NCBI GenBank assembly: GCA_038751255.1
Contig: JBCDGN010000005.1
Location: 9,649 to 73,648, forward strand
Source: JANSYP01 sp038751255
Lineage (GTDB): Bacteria > Pseudomonadota > Alphaproteobacteria > Rhodobacterales > Rhodobacteraceae
Length of the DNA stretch: 64,000 bases
Direction: 5' to 3'
Shown: piece by piece, positions 7,626 through 16,545 of the stretch
Numbering within the stretch: position 1 is the stretch's first letter
Layout: the number at the start of each line of letters is the position of its first letter
Program-made: the position numbers and the translations under genes
Notes under the pieces: generated by a model
Databases searched by the model: none
Told to the model about the DNA's origin: nothing
Seen by the model: the letters and a program-made list of their open reading frames with translations, nothing else

Positions 7626-8549
7626 TTGACCCCAGACCGCGACCCCGTCCGCCAGATGTACCGCCCTTTGAGGCGGATATTGGTGGCTGCGCTGGTACTC
7701 AGCCTCTGCCTGGTCTTCGTCCTTTGGCGCATCGACGGGCCTCGGGTTGAACGACTCCGCGCCGCGGTGATCGATGCAGTTCTGCCGCAGATCACGTGGG
7801 TCACACAGCCCCTGACTGCCACAATTGAGATGGCGCGCAGTTTCCGGACCTATCAGCAGCTTTACCGCCAGAACCAGGATCTGCGCCGCGAGCTACAGCA
7901 AATGAAGGCCTGGAGGGAGGCCGCGCTACAACTGGAACAGCAAAATGCGCAGCTTTTGGATCTTAGCAATTTGCAGCTCGACCCTAAGCTCACCTTTGTG
8001 ACTGGCGTCGTGCTCGCCGATAGCGGGTCTCCGTTCCGCCAATCGGTGCTGTTGAATGTCGGCGCGCGTGACGGCATCCGTGATGGTTGGGCCGCGATGG
8101 ATGGGATCGGCGTTGTCGGTCGCATTTCCGGCGTCGGGCGCGATAGCGCGCGGGTGATCTTGTTGACGGACACCAACAGCGTGATCCCTGTCACCATCCA
8201 GCCCTCATCACAACGTGCCCTCATCAATGGCGATAACTCGCCCGCCCCCTTTATCGACTTTCTGGAATCCGCCGAATTGGTTCGACCTGGGGATCGGGTG
8301 GTGACATCCGGCGATGGCGGAGTCTTTCCCCCGGATCTTCTGGTGGGACAGATCATTCAAGGCAGAGATGGCCGTTTGCGGGTCAGCCCAGCGGCGGACT
8401 ATGGACGTTTGGAGTTTCTGCGCGTTCTCCGCTTTGGGGGGCCCGAGCAGGTCGAGGGGCCAGGCGCGTTGATTGCACCGCACATGCCCTTGATCCCAGA
8501 CATAGACGAGCTGCTCGCCCAAGAGCAGGGCGTGACAGATGGGCAGTAG
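7626..8549 (+). CDS. mreC: Rod shape-determining protein MreC
   Basis: MreC is a bitopic membrane protein linking MreB to the periplasmic wall enzymes. It has one membrane segment at about residues 18-35 (ILVAALVLSLCLVFVLW), a coiled coil near 75-110 rich in Q, L and E, and the MreC beta domains after it. The first codon is probably the TTG at 7626, preceded by a strong AGAGGTGA site; an ATG ten codons in, at 7656, is the alternative. It overlaps mreD by 11 bp. Confidence 0.95.
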   Translation: MTPDRDPVRQMYRPLRRILVAALVLSLCLVFVLWRIDGPRVERLRAAVIDAVLPQITWVTQPLTATIEMARSFRTYQQLYRQNQDLRRELQQMKAWREAALQLEQQNAQLLDLSNLQLDPKLTFVTGVVLADSGSPFRQSVLLNVGARDGIRDGWAAMDGIGVVGRISGVGRDSARVILLTDTNSVIPVTIQPSSQRALINGDNSPAPFIDFLESAELVRPGDRVVTSGDGGVFPPDLLVGQIIQGRDGRLRVSPAADYGRLEFLRVLRFGGPEQVEGPGALIAPHMPLIPDIDELLAQEQGVTDGQ

Positions 8550-9060
8550 CTCGGTGGTAAAAATCGCGATTGGAGCAACGCTGTACGTGATGTTATCGGC
8601 CATTGTTGTTTTGGGGCGTTTAATGCCGCTGCAAGGCGATGGGATGGGATGGCCGGGGCCCGATCTCCTGTTTTGTCTCAGCTGTGCTTGGGTCTTGCGG
8701 CGCCCCGATCTGTTACCGGTCTGGCTGATCGCTATGACGGCGCTGCTGGCGGATTTCTTGCTGCAAAGACCTCCGGGGCTTGGCGCAGCGTTGACAGTCA
8801 TCGCCACTGAATACCTTCGGCGCAGGGTTTATCCCGGTCCTGGCATCCCCTTTGCAGGTGAAATGGCGCTCTTTGCCAGCCTGATTTCGGTGTATTACTT
8901 TGCCCAATGGCTGATCCAAGCGATTTTCATGATCCCCCAGCCAACACTCGCCGCGAGCCTGTCGGTGATGCCAATCTCAGTCCTGGCTTACCCATTGGTT
9001 GTGATCCTGGTAGGTCTTTGTTTTGGGATACGCCGGCCACATGAGGCGAACCGGACATGA
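8539..9060 (+). CDS. mreD: Rod shape-determining protein MreD
   Basis: MreD is a small polytopic inner-membrane protein of the elongation complex. The 173 residues contain about five hydrophobic segments, for example IGATLYVMLSAIVVLGRLM near the start and VLAYPLVVILVGLCFGI near the end. It is identified by this topology, its length and its place between mreC and mrdA. Its start lies within the mreC 3' end and its stop overlaps the PBP2 start as ATGA, so translation is coupled. Confidence 0.9.
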   Translation: MGSSSVVKIAIGATLYVMLSAIVVLGRLMPLQGDGMGWPGPDLLFCLSCAWVLRRPDLLPVWLIAMTALLADFLLQRPPGLGAALTVIATEYLRRRVYPGPGIPFAGEMALFASLISVYYFAQWLIQAIFMIPQPTLAASLSVMPISVLAYPLVVILVGLCFGIRRPHEANRT

Positions 9061-11000
9061 AGCAGAGCCCCAGAGATCTCGAACGTAGTTCTAGGATCGT
9101 TCGCAGACGCGCCATTGTTTTGGGCGGATTGCAACTCGGCTTTGTCGGTCTGCTCACGGGTCGAATGCAGTTCATGCAGATCGACCAGGCCGATCAGTAT
9201 CGCATGCTGGCGGAAGAAAACCGTGTGAACATGCGGCTGTTGCCTCCCACGCGCGGGCTCATCTTCGATCGTAACGGCGTGTCAATTGCGGAGAACGACC
9301 AAAACTACCGCGTGGTGATTGTCCGCGAGGACGCGGGCAATGTGGCAGACGTTCTGGAACGATTGCGCAGGGTCATTCCGCTGAGCGATGAAGATATTGA
9401 GCGCACGCTTCGCGAAACCTCGCGGCGAAGCGCCTTTGTCCCAGTCACTGTGGCGGATCGCTTGAGCTGGGAAGACCTTTCGCGCGTTGCGGTCAACGCG
9501 CCCGCCCTGCCCGGGCTCCGCCCCGAGGTCGGGCAATCTCGCATCTATCCTCTAGGCGCTGATTTCGCCCATGTGGTGGGCTATGTGGGGCCGGTCAGCG
9601 ATTACGACCTGTCTAAGCTCGAAAACCCTGAACCGGTGCTGCAAATCCCTAAATTCCAGATCGGGAAGGTCGGGGTCGAAGCCAAACTGGAATCCGACCT
9701 ACGCGGCAAAGCAGGCAACACACAAATTGAGGTCAACGCTGTCGGCCGGGTGATGCGAGAGCTGTCCCGGACCGAGGGCCAAGCCGGACGTAATTTGCAG
9801 CTGACCGTGGACGAGCGGCTACAGAATTTCACACAAGCGCGCCTCTTTGGCGAAAGCGCGGCGGTGGTGGTGATGGATTGCCGAAATGGGGATCTGTTAG
9901 CGCTGGCCTCTTCGCCCTCTTTTGATCCCAACAAATTTGTCCGCGGCATTTCCAGTGCAGACTATGGCCTGCTGACCGAAAACAAGTATCGTCCATTGGC
10001 GAACAAGACCGTTCAGGGGCTTTATCCTCCGGGCTCGACCTTCAAGATGGTCACCGCACTTGCAGCGCTTGAGGCAGGGGTCGTGGGTCCAGAGGACACT
10101 GTTTATTGCCCTGGACATCTGACCGCGGGCGGGCGCCGGTTCCATTGCTGGCGGCGGGGTGGTCACGGCCACATGAACCTCCACAACAGTCTCGTCCAGT
10201 CCTGCGACGTCTACTATTATGATGTCTCGCAGCGCGTGGGCATCGATAATATCTCTGATATGGCGCGGCGGCTGGGTCTGGCGACCCGGTTTGATTTGCC
10301 TTTGTCTGCAGTCGCGGAGGGGTTGGCCCCAACCAAAGCGTGGAAACGTCAACGGCGTGGCGCGGAATGGGTCATAGGTGACACACTGAATGCCTCGATC
10401 GGGCAGGGCTTTGTGTTGACGTCACCTTTGCAACTGGCGGTGATGACGGCGCGGCTGGCCAGCGGTACCGATGTATCGCCACAGATCGTCAAAGCCATTG
10501 ACGGGTATGAAATTCCACGCGACCCACCACAGCCACTGGGGATCGGGCGCAGCAATCTCCTCAGCATTCAGCGCGCTATGCATGCCGTCTCAAACACCCG
10601 TCGTGGCACCGCCTATGGCTCTCGGATCGGGGACGAAGCCCTCCGCATGGCCGGGAAAACCGGCACCAGTCAGGTACGGAACATCACCAAGGCAGAACGC
10701 GCGCGCGGTGTGTTTCGCAACGAAGACTTGCCCTGGGAAAGGCGCGATCATGCGTTGTTCGTGGGCTATGCGCCGACCGACCGGCCCCGCTATGCCGTGG
10801 CAGTGGTGGTGGAGCATGGCGGCGGCGGATCAAAGGCCGCCGCCCCCATTGCGCGCGATGTGATGCTCGCCGCTTTGGGCAATGGACGGCCTGATCTTGA
10901 GGCTTATCCCGAAGCGCATCGGCCCACAATCGAGGAGCGGCTGAACGGCCTTCCCTTACGCGAGCGTCCCACGACGGCAAGCCCACGTACGCGCGCATGA
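9057..11000 (+). CDS. mrdA: Penicillin-binding protein 2 (peptidoglycan D,D-transpeptidase)
   Basis: PBP2 cross-links new peptidoglycan during cell elongation, paired with RodA. Residues 18-36 form the single membrane anchor. The dimerisation/pedestal domain follows, then the transpeptidase domain with the catalytic SxxK (S327-T-F-K330), the SxN-type motif as S382-C-D and the KTG box at 534-536 (AGKTGTSQV). The length of 647 residues is normal. It overlaps both neighbours by 4 bp in the mre operon. Confidence 0.97.
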   Translation: MKQSPRDLERSSRIVRRRAIVLGGLQLGFVGLLTGRMQFMQIDQADQYRMLAEENRVNMRLLPPTRGLIFDRNGVSIAENDQNYRVVIVREDAGNVADVLERLRRVIPLSDEDIERTLRETSRRSAFVPVTVADRLSWEDLSRVAVNAPALPGLRPEVGQSRIYPLGADFAHVVGYVGPVSDYDLSKLENPEPVLQIPKFQIGKVGVEAKLESDLRGKAGNTQIEVNAVGRVMRELSRTEGQAGRNLQLTVDERLQNFTQARLFGESAAVVVMDCRNGDLLALASSPSFDPNKFVRGISSADYGLLTENKYRPLANKTVQGLYPPGSTFKMVTALAALEAGVVGPEDTVYCPGHLTAGGRRFHCWRRGGHGHMNLHNSLVQSCDVYYYDVSQRVGIDNISDMARRLGLATRFDLPLSAVAEGLAPTKAWKRQRRGAEWVIGDTLNASIGQGFVLTSPLQLAVMTARLASGTDVSPQIVKAIDGYEIPRDPPQPLGIGRSNLLSIQRAMHAVSNTRRGTAYGSRIGDEALRMAGKTGTSQVRNITKAERARGVFRNEDLPWERRDHALFVGYAPTDRPRYAVAVVVEHGGGGSKAAAPIARDVMLAALGNGRPDLEAYPEAHRPTIEERLNGLPLRERPTTASPRTRA

Positions 11001-12136
11001 CCTATTTAGAGTATCAGATCAAAGCGGTGCCAAGCGGCGCGCGCAAGCTGCTCTACCTCAACTGGTCTTTGGTCCTACTGCTCATCGCAATCGCCATGAT
11101 CGGCTTTGCAATGCTTTACTCGGTGGCAGGAGGCTCTTTCAGCCCTTGGGTAGAACCACAAGCGAAACGTTTCGCGCTTGGGCTCTCACTGATGCTGATG
11201 ATCGCCATGGTCCCGATATGGTTTTGGCGAAACATGGCAGGTCTGGCCTATGGCTGCGCGATACTGTTACTCGTTGCCGTGGAATTCGTCGGTGTCACAG
11301 GTATGGGCGCGCAACGCTGGATCGACCTGGGTTTCATGCGGTTACAGCCTTCTGAGCTTATGAAAATCAGCTTGGTAATGATCTTGGCAGCCTATTACGA
11401 TTGGCTTAGTGTGGATAAGGTTTCGCACCCGTTTTGGCTCCTGATCCCGCTTATCCTCATCATCCTCCCAACGCTCTTGGTCTTACGTCAGCCCGATCTT
11501 GGCACCGCAATCTTGCTTGTGGCCGGCGGTGGCATCATGATGTTCTTGGCTGGCGTGCATTGGCTCTACTTCGCCGCAGTCATCGCAGGTTTCGGGGGTT
11601 TGATATACACCATACTCAGCTCGCGCGGCACCGAGTGGCAGCTTTTGCAAGACTATCAGTTCCGCCGGATCGATACATTTCTCGATCCTGCAAGCGATCC
11701 ATTGGGAGCGGGGTATCACATCACGCAATCCAAAATCGCCCTGGGATCAGGCGGCTGGGCCGGACGCGGCTTCATGGAAGGCACGCAATCGCGACTGAAC
11801 TTTTTGCCCGAGAAGCACACAGACTTCATCTTTACAACCTTGGCAGAAGAGTTTGGCTTTGTGGGCGCGTTTTCTTTGCTCGCGCTCTACGCAGGCGTTT
11901 TGATCCTTTGCCTGGGCTCTGCGATGGTCAACAAAGACCGCTTCAGTTCCCTGCTGATCCTCGGTGTCGCGGCAACGTTTTTTCTGTTTTTCGCAGTGAA
12001 CATGTCCATGGTCATGGGTCTCGCACCGGTCGTCGGGGTGCCCCTACCGCTGGTCTCTTATGGTGGATCGGCCATGCTGGTTTTGCTGGCAGGCTTTGGG
12101 CTGGTTCAATCCGCTCATGTGCACCGCCCCCGCTAG
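10997..12136 (+). CDS. rodA: Rod shape-determining protein RodA (peptidoglycan glycosyltransferase)
   Basis: RodA is a SEDS-family membrane glycosyltransferase that polymerises lipid II with PBP2. About ten hydrophobic segments are visible. Family motifs include GAQRWIDLGFMRLQPSELMK, RQPDLGTAILL and the C-terminal PLPLVSYGGSAML. At 379 residues it is full length. Its start overlaps the PBP2 stop as ATGA. It is the last shape gene of the run; the dehydrogenase follows 9 bp later and may be co-transcribed. Confidence 0.97.
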   Translation: MTYLEYQIKAVPSGARKLLYLNWSLVLLLIAIAMIGFAMLYSVAGGSFSPWVEPQAKRFALGLSLMLMIAMVPIWFWRNMAGLAYGCAILLLVAVEFVGVTGMGAQRWIDLGFMRLQPSELMKISLVMILAAYYDWLSVDKVSHPFWLLIPLILIILPTLLVLRQPDLGTAILLVAGGGIMMFLAGVHWLYFAAVIAGFGGLIYTILSSRGTEWQLLQDYQFRRIDTFLDPASDPLGAGYHITQSKIALGSGGWAGRGFMEGTQSRLNFLPEKHTDFIFTTLAEEFGFVGAFSLLALYAGVLILCLGSAMVNKDRFSSLLILGVAATFFLFFAVNMSMVMGLAPVVGVPLPLVSYGGSAMLVLLAGFGLVQSAHVHRPR

Positions 12137-12145
12137 GCCCATAAA

Positions 12146-13111
12146 ATGACGATTAATGTTCTTTTCTCTGCGAGCCGACGCGACTGGAACGTCTACGAGA
12201 CTGAGTTGCTAAAGGCATTCGCCGCGCAAGGCTTGTCCGTTGATCTGCGTCCGACACCGCGAAGCGCACCGCGTGATGACACGCCCACGCATGCGCCAAG
12301 GGAAGTCGACTATCTTATCTGCACACCCGACGGCGCCATGGCCGATTTTTCACCCTTTCACCGCACCAAAGCTGTTCTAAGCTTGTGGGCCGGCGTGGAA
12401 AATATTGCTCCCAATCCAACGCTGACCCAACCTTTGGTCCGCATGGTCGACCCGTCAATGACGGAAGGTATGGTCGAATGGGTGACCGGTCATGTGCTAC
12501 GGCATCATCTGGGAACAGACCGGCATGTTCTGGACCAGTCGGGAGCATGGCGGCCAGAAGCACCGCCTTTGGCGCGCGAGCGGCCGGTGACAATTCTCGG
12601 GATCGGCGCGCTCGGCCAAGCTTGTGCTGAAGCTCTCCAAGGGCTGAACTTTCCCGTCACGGGCTGGAGCCGATCACAAAAAACCATTCCCGGCATCGAT
12701 TGCTATGACGGAGCCCAAGGATTGAGCATGGCGCTTCAATCGGCGGAAATCCTCGTGCTGCTCCTACCTCTGACTTCCGCGACCGAGAATATCATCAACG
12801 CCAGGAGATTGGCGGAAATGCCCAAAGGCGCTGTGATCCTCAATCCCGGGCGGGGCGCATTGATCGACGACGCCGATTTGCTGAGTGCCTTAGACAGTGG
12901 TCAGATCAGCCATGCGACGCTCGACGTCTTTCGGATAGAGCCACTTCCTTCCGATCACCGGTATTGGTCGCATCCGCAGGTCACCGTAACGCCCCATATT
13001 GCCTCGGAAACTCGGGCACCGTCCGCCTCCCGAATGGTTGCAGAGAATATCCGCCGCTCCGAGAACGGAGAGCCCCTGCTCAACTTGGTCAACCGCGATG
13101 CAGGGTACTAA
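12146..13111 (+). CDS. D-2-hydroxyacid dehydrogenase (glyoxylate/hydroxypyruvate reductase A-like)
   Basis: This NAD(P)H-dependent enzyme probably reduces glyoxylate, hydroxypyruvate or similar 2-oxoacids. The Rossmann loop is in ILGIGALGQACAEAL, the catalytic arginine region in ILNPGRGALIDDADLL, the glutamate in HATLDVFRIEPLP and the catalytic histidine in TPHIASET. At 321 residues it matches the GhrA subgroup rather than the longer SerA-type enzymes. It sits 9 bp after rodA and may simply be read through from the shape operon. The exact substrate cannot be read. Confidence 0.9.
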   Translation: MTINVLFSASRRDWNVYETELLKAFAAQGLSVDLRPTPRSAPRDDTPTHAPREVDYLICTPDGAMADFSPFHRTKAVLSLWAGVENIAPNPTLTQPLVRMVDPSMTEGMVEWVTGHVLRHHLGTDRHVLDQSGAWRPEAPPLARERPVTILGIGALGQACAEALQGLNFPVTGWSRSQKTIPGIDCYDGAQGLSMALQSAEILVLLLPLTSATENIINARRLAEMPKGAVILNPGRGALIDDADLLSALDSGQISHATLDVFRIEPLPSDHRYWSHPQVTVTPHIASETRAPSASRMVAENIRRSENGEPLLNLVNRDAGY

Positions 13112-13153
13112 GCACCAACTGGCGTGAGTGCCCAATACTCCCGCGCGGATCTT

Positions 13154-13945
13154 TTAATGGAGAATCGGTGGTTTATCCGGATCGCTGCCCGGCGCTTGGG
13201 GCATCTTATGTTCCACCGGCTTAGGTTCGGGAAACACGATCTTATGGGCAACAGGCTCTAAATGACGGATCATAGGGTCGTTCTCGGCGAGAAACGCCAG
13301 TTTGAACTCGCGATCCTGCTCGGAAAAAAACTGGACGCATTCGGCAATCGCCTTGGCCAGCGCTGTTTCGGCGCCTGGTAGCGCGCCCACCACCGCCAAA
13401 AGCGTCCCGCTCTGCCCAGTCGCATCGACTGTGCCCGCCAGATAGGCATAGCGGGCGATCCCCGCGCCTATGGCCAAACGCGCCGTCAATCTATTGCGCA
13501 GATCTTCTGGCAGGTCGGAGGGAGGGCAAAAATCAACAGGCCGGTCTGGCGACAGTTCCTCGGGCTGTTGCGCCAATTGAGGCGCAAGCCAGGCTAGGGT
13601 ATCGGACGAAAGCAGCGTCTCCGAAGGCGCCACGCCGACGTTCACCCCCAGTCCGACGCCCTGTCCAGCGATGAATCCAATCAATGCCCGTCCTGGCAAA
13701 GCGAGATGCGGCACGGGTGCACGCGCAAAGTCGGCAAGCCTTTCTTCACTATCAAACGCCATGACGAAGTTGCCTTCACCGGTCGGGACGAGCTTTGGGG
13801 TGATCTGGCCATCTTCGGGCTCTTTGTCCAACAACACCCAAAGCTCGGTATCGGCAAGCGCACCATAATACGCGAGCCTTGACACCTCATCATCGGGTTT
13901 CTCAGCCATTTTCGCCTGTGCGACATCCAATTGCGTCACCGCCAT
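13154..13945 (-). CDS. SseB family protein
   Basis: The N-terminal 130 residues resemble the SseB domain (named for enhanced serine sensitivity in E. coli). They contain ADTELWVLLDKEP, NFVMAFDSEERLADFA and GRALIGFIAGQGVGLGVNVG. The C-terminal half has an SseB C-like pattern ending in a proline-rich tail. It has no signal peptide, so it is cytoplasmic. Molecular function is unknown in the family. It is convergent with the dehydrogenase and divergent from the glycosylase gene at 14014. Confidence 0.8.
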   Translation of the reverse strand: MAVTQLDVAQAKMAEKPDDEVSRLAYYGALADTELWVLLDKEPEDGQITPKLVPTGEGNFVMAFDSEERLADFARAPVPHLALPGRALIGFIAGQGVGLGVNVGVAPSETLLSSDTLAWLAPQLAQQPEELSPDRPVDFCPPSDLPEDLRNRLTARLAIGAGIARYAYLAGTVDATGQSGTLLAVVGALPGAETALAKAIAECVQFFSEQDREFKLAFLAENDPMIRHLEPVAHKIVFPEPKPVEHKMPQAPGSDPDKPPILH

Positions 13946-14013
13946 CTGACTGCACCCTCTCGTCTGATCACTGTCTTCGGGCTAAGGGGTTCGCTGGGGG
14001 GAGGCAAGCAGCG

Positions 14014-14622
14014 ATGCAGCAAGATCAAATCGATGCGTTAAAGCGTGAAATCCAGCAGTGTCGGATTTGTGCCGAACGCTTCGCCGCGACTGCAACGACC
14101 CATGAGCCGCGACCCGTTGTGTGGTTCAATGCAAAGCCAAGGATACTGGTTGCAGGTCAGGCCCCTGGAAAACGCGTGCACGCATCGGGTCGGCCCTTCA
14201 CCGATCCCTCTGGCGATCGTCTCCGCGCTTGGCTGGGACTGAGCGAGAAGCAGTTCTATGACCTTAGCCAAATTGCCGTTGTCCCATCCGCCTTTTGCTT
14301 TCCGGGATACGACAAGAAAGGTGCGGATCTGCCCCCGCCTCCAGTTTGCGCTCGGACATGGCACGACATGGTTGCCAGCGCTCTCGGAGATGTTCCGTTG
14401 AAAGTCTTGGTTGGGGGATACGCGCAAAAGAAACACTTGCAAGTCTCTGCCCCGGTGACGGAACTGGTGCGGGATTGGCGCAGCTATGCACCGCACGTCT
14501 TCCCCCTGCCACATCCCTCTTGGCGCAACAACGCCTGGATCAAGCGTAACACTTGGTTTGAAGCTGAGCTTTTGCCTGCATTGCGCACCCGTGTCAGAGA
14601 GGTTCTGAAGGAGCGCTTATAG
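14014..14622 (+). CDS. Uracil-DNA glycosylase family protein (COG1573-like)
   Basis: This is probably a DNA glycosylase of the uracil-DNA glycosylase superfamily. The active-site motif is ILVAGQAPGKRVHASG and the second motif is FPLPHPSWRNNAW. Cysteines at CRIC near the N-terminus plus later Cys residues in AFCFPG and PPVCARTW could bind an iron-sulfur cluster as in family 4/5 enzymes. The chosen ATG follows GGAGGC; the frame is open upstream, but that part runs into the neighbour's promoter region. Actual uracil excision activity is inferred. Confidence 0.85.
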   Translation: MQQDQIDALKREIQQCRICAERFAATATTHEPRPVVWFNAKPRILVAGQAPGKRVHASGRPFTDPSGDRLRAWLGLSEKQFYDLSQIAVVPSAFCFPGYDKKGADLPPPPVCARTWHDMVASALGDVPLKVLVGGYAQKKHLQVSAPVTELVRDWRSYAPHVFPLPHPSWRNNAWIKRNTWFEAELLPALRTRVREVLKERL

Positions 14623-15095
14623 ATCTGATGTCCAAGTCGGTAATTGAGAACCGCAGATGTCCCAAACTGAAGACTAGGCCTTCATTCTTTCTAAAGCGTG
14701 ACATATGGCTTAGGTAGCGACTTGAAGTGGGGATATTAACTCAAAACCGGAAACGATGCTTTCCACGCATAAAGTTTTCCGAACGCGGTGAGCCAAACCT
14801 GAACCACCCTGCGCAATCAAATTAATATGACGTTACGTCACTAATTGCAGTTCGAGAACCTTTGTGAACCCTGTCGCAGAGCTTTGCTAGGACGCGATAA
14901 TTAGGTTAATTTTACCATGCGCAGCGGGGTCGAGTTAGGGTAGCCTGCTGTGTTGAAACCAGGCAAGCTCAAGAACTTACGTAGCGTAACCCAACGCTTA
15001 TTTAGATAAGAGTGTCAGTTTCTATTGTCGCTTTCGAAGCAACATAAAATGACCGCAAGCAAGTCATCCACTTGCCAGATGCAAGGCCATAAGAC
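14623..15095. other. AT-rich gap without a protein-coding gene
   Basis: I see no convincing coding frame on either strand. Base composition is clearly more AT-rich than the neighbours. It contains a near-palindrome TGACGTTACGTCA (14828-14840), a GCTTTCGAAGC palindrome near 15032, and a plus-strand terminator-like hairpin just beyond its right end. A possible -10 (GATAAT, 14896-14901) has no good -35. It may carry a small RNA; see the separate note. Confidence 0.5.
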
Positions 15096-15139
15096 ACGTA
15101 AAGCCGAGCTTAAACAGCACGGCTCCACGTTGATTTTTT
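15096..15139 (+). terminator. Rho-independent terminator-like hairpin, plus strand
   Basis: ACGT-AA-AGCCG (15096-15106) pairs with CGGCT-CC-ACGT (15120-15130) across a 13-nt loop, with a 2x2 internal loop, and is followed by TGATTTTTT. The T-run lies on the plus strand, so it best terminates a plus-strand transcript, yet no plus-strand gene lies within 470 bp upstream. It could also serve the convergent H-NS-like gene, whose stop is at its edge. Confidence 0.5.
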
Positions 15140-15494
15140 AGGCCTTAATTTCGAAATCCGCAAGCTCGGCACCGCTATCGATCGCCGATTTAATCCAAGC
15201 TGGATGGCGGCCACGGCCGCTCCATGTCAGATCCGGATTTTCAGGATGTCGGTAGCGCGCAGGGCGTACCGATCGCTTCAGACGACCTGTGGTACCGGTA
15301 AGCTCAGCAAGGGAAAAGCCCATCTCACGGGCCCTCGCCTCAACAGAGGCCAAAGCTTCACGGCGACGCCGGTCGTCCAAGGTATCGATTGCTTTCGTCA
15401 CTGCCTTTTGCAGTGTCTGAAGCTCATCGAGAGAAAGAGTTTCCAAATTATAGTCCTGCATCGCACCAGTCTTTTTTGTTATTGAGCTAGTCAT
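15138..15494 (-). CDS. H-NS histone family nucleoid-associated protein (HvrA-like)
   Basis: This is a small DNA-binding protein of the H-NS family. The N-terminal half is helical and charged and should mediate dimerisation (SLDELQTLQKAVTKAIDTLD). The C-terminal core (PENPDLTWSGRGRHPAWI) matches the H-NS loop that reads AT-rich minor grooves. Rhodobacter HvrA has this layout. Two starts are possible, at 15494 and at the ATG at 15461. It lies beside the AT-rich gap, a natural place for autoregulation, though that is inference. Confidence 0.9.
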   Translation of the reverse strand: MTSSITKKTGAMQDYNLETLSLDELQTLQKAVTKAIDTLDDRRRREALASVEARAREMGFSLAELTGTTGRLKRSVRPARYRHPENPDLTWSGRGRHPAWIKSAIDSGAELADFEIKA

Positions 15495-15666
15495 TTCATC
15501 ATCGCAGACTGAAAATAGATTGTCAAAACGGAAGTTTCAACCACTCGTACAGGAATTGGAACAAACTCGCCAAAGTGGGCGTGTATCAGGCGATAAATAC
15601 AACGATAAATTGCATCATCACATGGGCCCGCAAGAAAGTAGACAATCGAAACCAACGCAAAAAAAC

Positions 15667-16536
15667 CTAAGATTTCCCTAAAAAATTCTGTAAACTAGAA
15701 ATAAGTTTTGACGTTGCGTCCTCATCGTATGAAAGCTGACTAAAAGTCGATTTTTCCATTTGGTCAAAACCATGGGAAACGGCGGAAAACCGCTCAACTG
15801 TAATCGGCGATCCAATTGTCTTTTGCCAGCTTGCAATCTCGGCGCAATCTTCTGAGTCAACAATGCTGTCGTCCTCGACCAACGCGAAACAAACCGGCAG
15901 CTCTCGCTTCCAGCCCCAATGGGCCACGCGGCTTGCCGCGCCGCAATAGGGGTATATCGCTGCAAGTGCAACCACACCGGCAAGAGGGTCTCGGTTTGGG
16001 CTCGTGGGCCAGCGCCTAAGATTTTCAGGACGACGCGGGCGATCTGCCAAGGCCAATAGGTCTAACACCGCCCAACCACCATGCGACGCTCCGATCAATG
16101 CCAAACGCTCTGGATCGACAAACTCCATTTCGCGTGCGTCCGCTAATGCGACCGCCAGATCTCCTGCGCGCTCACCACCCGAAAGAACCGCCCCTGTGCA
16201 GACCAAGCGCCAAAGAGGCTCACGATCAAATCCCCTGGGTGTGTGGCTGTCCACAACCAACGCGGCCCAACCAATTTCATTCAGCGCCTCGGCCCACGTG
16301 TCCATATTGTCTTTTGGTCCATCGCAGCCCGACGCCAAAAGCGCAGTTGGAAAAGGTCCGGTGCCCTCCTCTGGCAAAATAGCGCGATAGTGAGGGCTCA
16401 GTTTGTCAGACAGCGCCTCTGGCGACATCCGCGCCAAACCAACACCCTGCAGCCGCATCACCACCTGCGCGGCGAAGGCCACTACCAGTGCGGCGCAAAG
16501 AAGACCCCCGACCCAGAGCAAGGTTTTGCGTTTCAT
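15667..16536 (-). CDS. Alpha/beta hydrolase with N-terminal membrane anchor (dienelactone hydrolase-like)
   Basis: Residues 5-27 are hydrophobic (LLWVGGLLCAALVVAFAAQVV) and act as a signal anchor, so the catalytic part is probably periplasmic. The nucleophile elbow is GASHGG. An aspartate in ALVEDDSIVDSEDC and a histidine in AVSHGFDQ can complete the triad. A GCDGP strand region follows the first beta strand as in dienelactone-hydrolase-like enzymes. The substrate is unknown. It is transcribed right after the larger hydrolase, 9 bp apart, so the two form an operon. Confidence 0.75.
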   Translation of the reverse strand: MKRKTLLWVGGLLCAALVVAFAAQVVMRLQGVGLARMSPEALSDKLSPHYRAILPEEGTGPFPTALLASGCDGPKDNMDTWAEALNEIGWAALVVDSHTPRGFDREPLWRLVCTGAVLSGGERAGDLAVALADAREMEFVDPERLALIGASHGGWAVLDLLALADRPRRPENLRRWPTSPNRDPLAGVVALAAIYPYCGAASRVAHWGWKRELPVCFALVEDDSIVDSEDCAEIASWQKTIGSPITVERFSAVSHGFDQMEKSTFSQLSYDEDATSKLISSLQNFLGKS

Positions 16537-16545
16537 TCAAGCTGC

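Noticed and set aside
13879..14013. N-terminal extension of the glycosylase-family protein
   Set aside because: It overlaps the divergent SseB-like gene and its promoter; the ATG at 14014 has a good ribosome site.
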